A stretch of DNA of 64,000 nt, taken from assembly GCA_963556145.1 (NCBI GenBank), contig OY744469.1:5800767-5864766 (forward strand), given 5' to 3'. How positions within the stretch are numbered: the first letter of the stretch is position 1; each line of letters starts with the position of its first letter. Made by a program: the position numbers and the translations under genes. Below the pieces are notes generated by a model that was not told the origin of the DNA, ran no database searches, and saw only the letters and a program-made list of their open reading frames with translations. The stretch is from Hygrocybe punicea. Taxonomy: Eukaryota > Basidiomycota > Agaricomycetes > Agaricales > Hygrophoraceae. Positions 55,923 to 64,000 of the stretch are shown here, piece by piece.

Positions 55923-58900
55923 TCAGGCAGGAGCCCCAACACCTTGAGGTACCTGATGCACCTGTTGTGGTTCGTGTGGGGGCTGGCTGCTTTCTTCACC
56001 TACATTCATGGCCGGGAACTGATTCGGCAACGAATAGTACTGAGGGTATCCACCACTCGAATCGACGCCTTGGTGACCGCCGCTCAGACTGGTGGCGCGT
56101 TGGGGTGACGTAGGTTGGGTATTAAAAGTGGATTGCCCTAGTCCCAATTCAATGGGAGATCCGACAGAGATATACGGAAGCTGGGATTGCTCTGGAGGTG
56201 CCGTGCCTTGGCTAGCACGGGTAAAGGGCGGAGGACTGCTCGACGTGGCTTGCTGCAAGGGGTAACTGGGTAGTTGATTCTGTTGATTCGGCGAGGTCGA
56301 TGGAGACACAGGCGCCTGTGCCCATGTACCAGGAGCAACATTTGTTGCGTAGGAAGAAACAGGTGCTCCAGTCGCATAGCCGTTCACTTGTGGAGAAGTT
56401 TGGATGTGAAGGTTCGGTAACGGTTGCGTGCCTGGCTGCGATGGTTGGGCTGCATACCCAGGAAGATCGTGGTCTGATGATTGCCCAATACCATGTTGTC
56501 CTAGTACCAGCAGCTGTTCCTGTTGCGACTGCTGTTGCGGCTGCTGTTGCGGCTGCTGCTGCTGCTGCTGTTGCTGTTGTTGCAGTTGCTGTTGTTGTTG
56601 CAGTTGCGGCTGCGGCTGCTGCTGCTGCTGCTGCTGCTGCAGGGGAGCATGGGAACTTGCTGGAGGACTAGCACCGCCAGCTTGAGCGGCGCCATCGGTG
56701 ACACCGGGGATCGATATGAAGTACACGGCCCCTGCAAGTTCTTTGCCTCCTTGAGCATAGTAATTCGCCCAAGCCTGGACATTGCCATCCGAGTACGTGC
56801 CCTTTGGATCGTACACGTAAGGGGGTCCAGATTGTCGCCGAACGGCTGATTGTTGTTGCGGTTGCGAAGCGTGAGAGGAAGGTTGAGAATGAAGCTGTGG
56901 CGGTGACTGTGACCTCGGAGCCTGATGTTGGGGTTGTTGCAGCTGGGGTTGTTGAACTTGCTGCTGCTGAAGTTGCTGCTGCTGCTGCTGCTGCAGAAGT
57001 TGTTGCTGCAGGAGTTGTTGCTGCAGAAGTTGTTGTTGAACAAGCTGCTGGGGCTGCGGTTGGGGTTGGGGCTGCTGCTGCTGCTGCTGTTGCTGCTGCT
57101 GTTGTTGGAGTTGGAGTTGTTGCTGAACGAGCTGTTGTTGCTGCTGGGCCGGGGGCTGCGACTGAGGTTGCTGATGGGCGAGCTGCTGAGGTTGCTGTTG
57201 CTGAGCGAGGTGCTGCAACTGAGGGGCAGCTGTTGCCTCCGGTTGGATAGGCTGTTGCGTTTGTGTGGGGTACGGAACGGGACCCTGAGGTCCGTACGGG
57301 GCATTCGCCTGCTGTACGTAGGTTTGCGCATATGTGGCCTGCTTTTGTTGTTGCTGTTGCTGCTGCTGCTGCTGCTGCTGCTGTTGTTGTTGTTGTTGTA
57401 GTGCCGCATAAGCCGCCGCCGCCGGGTCCACATATGGCGACGAAGGAGCCGTATAAGAACCATCTGGATAACCAGGTGCCGGTGTTGGGAAATATCCAGG
57501 TTGATCGTACGTTGCCGCATTCCACCCATATGCCTGAGGTGCGGGTGATCCAACATAATCTGCACGACTACGGTGGTCTGCACCACCCTGGAATTGGGGA
57601 GCTCGATAGCTCGACTGTGATTCGTAAACTTTTTTTCGACAGGGGAACATCAACGACAAGAAATCTAAGATAGTGGAAGAGCCCACCTCCAGTGTGCCTA
57701 GCCAAACTTTCCTCCATCATCCGATCAAAGATAGTCCTGGCCCTCACGAAAGTCTCGTTCATAGAAACCAAATCGGCTTGGAAAAAAAAAAAAAAAAAGA
57801 TCAGGAAACGGATAATACAACATGTCGAAACTTACCTCTCTTCTGACTATATTTATCGATCAATTTAACAATCTTGGGTCTCAAAGCCATACTAGATCTG
57901 TACAGCTCCTACACGTGGCCAAAATAAGGGGACTACCCGGAATTTGAGATTTAAGGACGGTACCTGGATCTCCTCGTTATCTGCAAGATTGTCCTTGACA
58001 GGATCCAGGGAACGAAGCATAGTGAGGAGTCTATCGACGTTCGCCGCTTGCGAAAACACAGCTGCCTCTTGTTCCGCTTCTTTGGCCAGCTCAGCCGCGG
58101 TGGGTTCTGGCATTGGTTCCTGCAAAAGGGATATCAGATCGGTGAATTACAGGAGAAAAGGCGTATACTGCTAACCACGTAGTTGACAGGGAAAATACCG
58201 GTCCTCCCTTTAAGCTGACCTCGCCACCAATCTTTGTATCCACGGTCAACGACCTTGATAATATCGCCTTTTTCGAAAGCAAGTTCGCCGGACTCGGTAG
58301 GCTCGAATGTATGCAAAGCCCGAACACGAGTAACAACAGGAGAATTTGCCGCAACCGGCGACACTGGGGCGACAGAAGCGACCGCCGTCGTTGGCTGCGC
58401 AGGGGTAGACTCTACAGGAGCAGCAGCAGCAGGCGCCGGTGCTGGTGCCTGTGCTGGGATGACTGGAGTCTGGGCTTTGGGCGGAGGCGTGCGAGCAGGA
58501 ACATAGCCAGATTGGTAGGTAGGTGGGGCAAATGCGTTTGGCGAGCTAGCAGGTACAGGCATAGAAGATGAACTTGATGCCGGTGCCGCCGTCGTTCGCG
58601 AGAGGTTGGAGCTTGAACCAGATCCTCCGGCGCCGCTTGATGATCCGGCGGCATAAGGCTGCCATGTATTTCGGCCGCCCTTGTCTTTCATGGACATTTC
58701 CAGCACCCGCTGAAGCTCTTCTTCCTCCCGACGGCGGACTTCATCATCAACAGCGGGCGGAGGTGCTTCTTGAGGTACTTCGAATTTGAAATCTATGAAA
58801 CGATACGGTCAGTAAAGGGTGGGTTTACGGTATAGACAAAGAGTCTACTTTTGGCTTTCAGATTGTTGTAACAATCCTCCATCACCCCCAAGGTAGAGTC

Positions 58901-59444
58901 GTTCGCAAACTCGGTTGTCCACAAAGCTATTAAACCCAAGGCTCTGCGCTTCACCTTTTCGTGCGTCATCTGTCATGATTACGCAAGTAAATCAGCCAGT
59001 CCAGATGGTTGGTAGAGGAACATACCCGATCAGTAATTATCTTCTCTAAACCCTGAGTGAACGCTCGAGAGGCGATTTCTCGGTGAAGTTCGATAGTGCA
59101 ATTTTTCGAAAGAGCTTCTGCCAAGGAGAGAGCGTACAATTGTACATTGGGATTGCGATGAGCCAACCGTTTGAGAACGGCAGCGATGACGCTGTGTGCA
59201 CTGTAAAGGAGATTAGAACATGTGTGATAGAGGCATCCGGAGGCACCACATACCCTTCTTGACCTTCATCCTGCACTTTATCGCAGAGGTTAAGAATAAG
59301 TTCCCAGTTTTCGCTAGTCAGATTCTCATCGGTTGTCTTGTCTGTTGGTGTTTGGAAGAGGTCACCGTGACGAAAGACGTGGAGATGTACGGTCTACTCA
59401 CTAACGATCTCGTCGTACGCGTTGGGTTGACCGCTCTTGAACAT
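55923..59444 (-). CDS. HSE1: ESCRT-0 subunit HSE1 (STAM homologue) with long poly-Gln tail
   Basis: Endosomal sorting protein that with VPS27 captures ubiquitinated cargo for multivesicular bodies. Start ATG 59442-59444: MFKSGQPNAYDEIV, spliced to NKTTDENLTSENWELILNLC, then the rest of the VHS domain (AVLKRLAHRNPNVQLYALSL, GLEKIITDR, RRALGLIALWTTEFANDSTL). A ubiquitin-interacting motif EEELQRVLEMSMKD lies near 58700, then a Ser/Pro linker and the SH3 domain VRALHTFEPTESGELAFEKG, DIIKVVDRGYKDWWRGQLKG, RTGIFPVNYV (about 58350-58180). The GAT-like helices follow (AAVFSQAANVDRLLTMLRSL, MALRPKIVKLIDKYSQKR, MNETFVRARTIFDRMMEESL). The C-terminus (57640-55923) is Gln/Pro-rich, with runs of up to about 17 Gln at 57345-57400 and further runs near 57110, 56980 and 56600. 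Intact. Divergent from MMS2. Confidence 0.92.
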
Positions 59445-59638
59445 TGTCGACGACGGCCTTGAGGACTTGAAAGGTTATGAGCAGTTCTAGATAAACTGCG
59501 GCCGAGTATCCAGTGTCAGTGGCTGTTCTGCTGGGTTTCAAATTACAACTCCGCCACTGATGACCGTCAATCGGCGAGTCGACTGTGACCGTCACGACTA
59601 CTGCGTTTTCCCCTTTTCCCTTTTTATTTCAAAACTCC
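59445..59638. promoter_or_regulatory. Divergent promoter between HSE1 and MMS2
   Basis: 194 bp separate the two start codons. It includes GACCGTCAATCGGCGAGTCG and a pyrimidine-rich leader (CCCCTTTTCCCTTTTTATTT) just before MMS2, typical of fungal 5' leaders. Confidence 0.5.
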
Positions 59639-60229
59639 ATGGCCAAGGGTAATCGACTTTATATACGCCGGGAAGTTCAGATCTGACGGACTGGTTCCAT
59701 CGAAACAACAGTTCCGCGCAACTTCCGTCTGCTGGAAGAGCTCGAGAAAGGCGAGAAGGGAATCGGTGATGGCTCTTGCTCGTATGGACTGGAGGATGGG
59801 GACGATATCATGATGAGCAACTGGAATGGGACCATTATTGGCCCTGGACATGCAAGTACCTCCGATCAGTCCATCAGTCACCTTGGGCGCTAATTCCAAC
59901 GACCCGCAGACTGTTCACGAGAACAGGATATACAGCCTCAAGATTACCTGCGGGAACCACTACCCCGACTCACCCCCAACTGTTCAGTTTATTTCCAGAG
60001 TCAACCTACCCTTTGTGAACCAACTCAATGGTAATGTCGACGTAACAAGGCTTCCCGTGCTGGCGAATTGGACTAGGAACAGTAGCATCGAGACTGTCCT
60101 TGTCGAGATTCGGCGGTATGTTACCGTGCTCGCTTTCTGTGATCGCATATCAATGTATTTCTACACAGGGAGATGGCGTCGCCCAGCAACAGGAAGCTTC
60201 CTCAGCCGCCGGAAGGCAGCAATTTTTAG
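59639..60229 (+). CDS. MMS2: Ubiquitin-conjugating enzyme variant MMS2/UEV1
   Basis: Catalytically inactive E2 variant that pairs with UBC13 to build K63-linked ubiquitin chains in error-free post-replication repair. Four exons: 59639-59648, 59712-59851, 59910-60115, 60169-60229, totalling 138 residues, the usual family size. Sequence: [99 protein letters not shown] and [19 protein letters not shown]. The active-site Cys of E2s is absent, as expected of UEVs. The second intron (59852-59909) has a GC donor (CAT-GCAAGT), the first exon is only 10 nt, and the last joins inside an Arg codon. Intact. Confidence 0.95.
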
Positions 60230-61251
60230 GGTCGTCGATGGGCCTCGACGAGATTATAATACAAGTGTATTTCATTGCATTCCATCTGTAGTTTCGTTCT
60301 CGCATAAACAAGGATTACAAGCAAGGCTTTGGTTTTGGCGAGCAACGTTACTCAACGCGTGACCTGCATCCACTGAAACCGTCGTTCGAATACACCGCCG
60401 TTGTGCTCACAGTGTCCCTGAGACCTAGAAAGGGCAGCATCAGAAATAGATAAGATTTAATTCAGTTTCATATTAGATCCTATCTAAACTTGGTAATGGG
60501 GGTAACTGATATGAAAATCGAATAGAATTCATCATTGGTACAAGTCAGCTTCTTTTTATTTAAATTTCTATGGAAACTGGCCACGATCCAGCCTAGTTCA
60601 TGGCACTGGGCCAATTACAGACCTCAAGGATGGACACCGACATCAAATCAGTGCTGGGCAAAGACTTTGCAGCGATTTCCGAGCGTGAGGATCCTTTATT
60701 CAAACCCCGCCCAACTTCTGAGCTCGAATTCAAACATCAACCTCCTTCTCAACCGCAACCGCTTCGTCAACCACAACCTCCCTGTCCCCTCCACCATGTC
60801 TACACCTTAGAGCAACAGACTCAAGGTCACCTCTTCTGCATTCCCACCCTTCTGCTATTCACTGACCCTCCCTCTTCTAAGTGTGGCAAGACGACGCAGT
60901 CCGCCTTGTTTTGTTGCGGGGTGGCAATGGGTAGTGACTGCAGCAGGCAAGGAGAAGCTTTTTTCTATCTTAGAATGCTAGTAGTTACAATGTGGTGTGG
61001 TGTAGTGCTGGTCGCTCATGAGCAGAATTGTGATATATTTTGTGATTTTGCTACCATGAAATATTGACAAGAATATTTATTTATCTATTTATTTCCACCT
61101 GGCGCACCGTCTGCCCATGCGAAATCTGTGTTGGGTTGATGCGAAATCTGTGTGGCTGATGCCCGATGTCGGACAGAGGCTGCCCTTTTTTTGTTGAGGC
61201 ACGGCGGAACCTGGCCCAATCCAGCCACTTGGGTTCCATGGCTGAATCGGG
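60230..61251. other. Intergenic; one doubtful open frame
   Basis: A 155-codon plus-strand frame at 60600-61067 begins MALGQLQTSRMDTDIKSVLG and contains a Gln/Pro repeat (PPSQPQPLRQPQPP), but it has no domain or splice support and may be chance. Nothing else seen. Confidence 0.4.
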
Positions 61252-62008
61252 ATGACTGAGCAAGCGGCGGTGTATACAATGAACCGTCGTAATGTCGCCG
61301 CATCGACCGCAACCACTATTCAGGCCACCACTACCGCCGAGAGCTCTCGGCTGAAGGCGTTTGTGCACTCGGCAATGAAGAAATACGGCCTGACAGAGCA
61401 AGAAGTCAGGCAGCGCGCCACCGAAATGTATGGCTCTCTTGAATATGCCATGCAGGCCATGGAAATTGCAGAGGCGGAGAGGAAGGCTGCAATCGAGGCT
61501 TTTCCCAGTTATCAAAATGTTATTCAAGTCGGGGTTAGTGAAGGTGGCATCTTCGCAACTTGGAGCTTGAAGCTTGAAGACTGACTTTCCAAACGTGTTC
61601 CAATGCCAGCGCAAACCAAAACCAGGGGAAGAGATCGTATTCTCGCCGTTGAGAGACGACCTGATGATTCGCGTCTGGGGTGGGGATTTAGCAAGCTACC
61701 AATGCTATTGTTTCGACTTCGTCAACCACGACCGCCAGTACATCCGCACGCCAGACGATGTTAAGATTTACTCCATGGCAACTGCATTCACCCCCAGCGC
61801 CCCAGTTTTGTCCATTGAGCAGTCATTAGAACAGGCGCAGGCGACGTCGTTATACTCAGATGCAAGCAAGCGTGATTCGAACTGGGAGACTTATATCGTT
61901 CCTGAAGGCACCATTCTCCGTATTACGCAGCGAAACTACCCGGATCGTTTTCTCCACATACCCATGCGAACCCCCACTGACGCTACTCTGGTTCTTCGGC
62001 CTTGGTGA
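61252..62008 (+). CDS. Unrecognised two-exon protein, 236 residues
   Basis: Exon 1 61252-61533 and exon 2 61580-62008 joined by a 46-bp GT-AG intron in phase 0. The N-terminal half is helical (SRLKAFVHSAMKKYGLTEQE, YGSLEYAMQAMEIAEAERKA). The C-terminal half looks like a small beta-rich domain: FSPLRDDLMIRVWGGDLASY, CFDFVNHDRQYIRTPDDVKI, NWETYIVPEGTILRITQRNY and PDRFLHIPMRTPTDATLVLR, stop at 62006-62008. An alternative start is MNRRNVAAS at 61279. I do not recognise the family. Clean splice junction and coherent composition argue for a real gene. Confidence 0.65.
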
Positions 62009-62466
62009 ACGTCGTTGGCAGTCTCAGCAAAGGGAAACTAATGGAAAACTTATATTTTTCAGTCTCACTATTGGACTCTTTGTGCATCCACTTGTTGTAG
62101 TACTCTCATCACTGTTGGACTTTCATTTCCTGAATACATGTTTTTTTTTTTTTTTTTGTGGCTTATAAAATACATCACAGCGAGTTCCGCGCCAATTTTC
62201 TGTTTTTATTTTTGAGGCAATAATTTCAACATTTCCTTGCATTCCGCAAGTGGTCCTCTTCAAAGACGCCAACCTTGTATCTGAAATAAATCCCCAACTG
62301 GACAGTCACTAGTACTTGGAAACGGCCAGACGGTCTGTCGCCAGCGATCCTCGCTGCGGCCTCGTGGGCTACGCGTTACTTTACATGGAGCCCTGATTCA
62401 TTTCTGCCCTCATTTTGCTCTTGGCTTACTACCATCCCTCTAACTTTCCCCAGCTTTGGCTTGATC
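62009..62466. other. Intergenic
   Basis: 3' flank of the previous gene with a T-run (62142-62158), then the promoter and pyrimidine-rich leader (CCATCCCTCTAACTTTCCCC) of the next gene. No RNA gene seen. Confidence 0.5.
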
Positions 62467-63699
62467 ATGTCTGACAATAACGACTTAGCCCACCCAGCCT
62501 TGCCTGTGGACCCTCCAGATCGCCCTGGGAGTTCTTCGCAGGATCAGACGTCGAGCCAAGACAGCGACCGTACTGCATGGTCCCTTCGACTGCCCCACTG
62601 CTCTCCGGGACCTCATCCACCTGCTCCCATACCTATTCCATCACCCGCATTAGGTGCACGAGGACTGGCGGATCAAGTCGACCCATTCACAAGTTTCAGT
62701 GCGGTGGACCCGGGCGAGCATGATCTGGAATCAGGCACACGCCAGACAATAACAGATTTGCCAGACGGAATCGGACGCAAGGGGGGGAGGAGAAATTTTG
62801 TGGGTGAATTTATTAGTGGTCTCAGGAAGGTGCCCAAAGCGTTCACCAAGAGCTATGACCATAATGAGCGGAAGACGGATCGCGCTAATGATTTAGTGTT
62901 TGCAGCGCTGGACAGAGTGAGCGAGGTTAACTTTACGCGCCCGATAACGTCCTCTACCCTTCCATCGGGCCACGTTGATGACGATCAAGCGACTTCTTCA
63001 TCGCAACATGAATCCCCTACTATTGGAAATAGTGAGGACACTCACGAAAATCTTCAAGATGGCGAGTCAGCCATCATCCACCATGAATCCGTCACCGATG
63101 GTGACCTGCACGATGTTGACACAATGTCCGTTCACCATGATGAGCCCTCCCCACCCGCTGTTGACGTCGGTAGCCCTGTTTTTGTCGAGCCTCAACCGTC
63201 ATCAGACTATGCCAAGATGGATTCACCGATCATCACACCACCGAATCCCTCTCTAGCTTCGTACGCTTCCCGTCTCCGCCATTTTCTAAAGAGCGTTAAC
63301 GATCTTCCATGGATCGCTCCTCGCACCACCGTTGACTATATTCCTGGCCAATCTAGCCCACGCATGCACCCACGAAGAGAAACTCTGCTCTCGTGGTACG
63401 CCACTCCTCATCAGTCCATCGACCTCCTGTCGAGTGGATCGAGCGAGATGACGAGATTACCGGATTCGAGCGCTACATTAGTCTACCAGCCGCACTACAA
63501 TAAGAGGGCTGGTGAAGGGGGACCCCTATCTCAGGGCCATGACGCATACGTGTCCCCAAAATCGAATATCCCCCAGGAACAAGGGAGACATACACGCCCC
63601 GGTTCTGTTCAGATTTACGGCCCTCCTCTCCAGCGCCAAACAGCGGGAACTCGGTACCCATATCCAATTATGCGTCCTCCTCCTGCTCGGACTTCGTGA
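62467..63699 (+). CDS. Unrecognised Pro/Ser-rich protein, 410 residues
   Basis: A single-exon frame from ATG 62467 (MSDNNDLAHPALPVDPPDRP) to 63699. Mostly disordered Pro/Ser/Asp-rich sequence with one conserved-looking basic segment (RRNFVGEFISGLRKVPKAFT) and another near LASYASRLRHFLKSVNDLPW followed by RTTVDYIPGQ. The tail is polar (VQIYGPPLQRQTAGTRYPYP). It resembles, in the segment around FISGLRKVPKA, a recurrent unassigned family of mushroom proteins; no function is known to me. No membrane helix, no catalytic motif. Good length without stops in GC-balanced sequence supports coding. Confidence 0.65.
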   Translation: MSDNNDLAHPALPVDPPDRPGSSSQDQTSSQDSDRTAWSLRLPHCSPGPHPPAPIPIPSPALGARGLADQVDPFTSFSAVDPGEHDLESGTRQTITDLPDGIGRKGGRRNFVGEFISGLRKVPKAFTKSYDHNERKTDRANDLVFAALDRVSEVNFTRPITSSTLPSGHVDDDQATSSSQHESPTIGNSEDTHENLQDGESAIIHHESVTDGDLHDVDTMSVHHDEPSPPAVDVGSPVFVEPQPSSDYAKMDSPIITPPNPSLASYASRLRHFLKSVNDLPWIAPRTTVDYIPGQSSPRMHPRRETLLSWYATPHQSIDLLSSGSSEMTRLPDSSATLVYQPHYNKRAGEGGPLSQGHDAYVSPKSNIPQEQGRHTRPGSVQIYGPPLQRQTAGTRYPYPIMRPPPARTS

Positions 63700-64000
63700 T
63701 CTCTTCCAATTTCGTGCCATGATCTTGTGTCGACTCGTAAATATTGACAGTATTAATTCTTGGTTGTAGCTTCACTTGTTGATCCTTAATTACATTTACG
63801 CGGTCTCCATGCGACAATGACGGGCATAGTCACACTTCCTGGGCGTCAAAGTCCACTGTTCCTGTGGCCGATCTCCTCGACATTTTCTCGTTTTCGTTCC
63901 TCATTTTCGCGCAATCCAGCAATGTTGATGCAAGTCGTGGTGTCTGGACTGAAGTTGGCGGTGAACAGTATAACACGACGATCAAGTGGATGTCAGATGT
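63700..64000. other. End of window, no gene seen
   Basis: 3' flank of the preceding gene; nothing else supported in the remaining 300 bases. Confidence 0.4.

Noticed and set aside
56501..57586. Ser/Asn-rich, Ala/Thr-rich and Leu-rich frames overlapping HSE1
   Set aside because: Alternative frames of the CAG/CAA repeat in the HSE1 tail; the Gln frame continues the VHS-UIM-SH3-GAT protein.
1..64000. tRNA, rRNA, CRISPR array or bacterial-type operon signals
   Set aside because: Looked for cloverleaf boxes, rRNA-like blocks and regular spaced repeats; none found. The gene structure with spliceosomal introns is fungal.

Overview
The window is nuclear DNA of a filamentous basidiomycete, most likely a mushroom-forming Agaricomycete. 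Genes are split by many 45-75 bp introns. Transposases of the KDZ, Plavaka and Tnp2/CACTA types typical of these fungi are present, and the intact genes match fungal housekeeping families (KAR3 kinesin-14, ZIM17, DAP3/mS29, HSE1, MMS2). I cannot name the genus.

There are two contrasting halves. About 1-42 kb is repeat-rich. It holds a purine-cytosine permease pseudogene cut by a 4.5-kb KDZ transposon (3515-8056); a broken Tnp2-type transposase (9-14.3 kb) followed by three genes of unknown function (14.3-19.6 kb); one intact host-like gene, an epoxide hydrolase (20.5-21.7 kb); a three-level nest (23053-31000) in which a hAT-like element contains an LTR retroelement that itself contains another hAT-like element; a decayed DUF6532-like gene and a Plavaka transposase (32-37.5 kb); a 0.75-kb inverted repeat; and a 3.2-kb hAT-like element made mostly of a 2.4-kb palindrome (38.8-42.0 kb). 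About 42-64 kb is compact host sequence: an FMO-DUF6314 fusion and a KAR3 kinesin fired from a 98-bp divergent promoter, a small Ala/Gln-rich protein, ZIM17, a retropepsin-like relic, a truncated DUF7514-like pseudogene, DAP3, HSE1 and MMS2 (the last two divergent), and two unrecognised genes.

The main discovery-type observation is that four non-autonomous elements with different terminal inverted repeats, all starting TAG and flanked by perfect 8-bp target duplications (16628-17622, 23053-31000, 27356-28394, 38765-41967), each carry one or two copies of the same ~53-bp interrupted palindrome (arms CCTCGCG/CGCGAGG around a core close to CAACGTCAATTGACGTTG). Two of them also share a longer internal module. 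This suggests a mobile or functional palindromic cassette that moves between, or is selected in, unrelated hAT-like carriers.

The host genes act in separate housekeeping roles: spindle and microtubule motor (KAR3), mitochondrial Hsp70 maintenance (ZIM17), mitochondrial translation (DAP3), endosomal sorting of ubiquitinated cargo (HSE1) and K63 ubiquitin chain formation (MMS2). All identifications are from sequence reading and memory of families; no database search was run.
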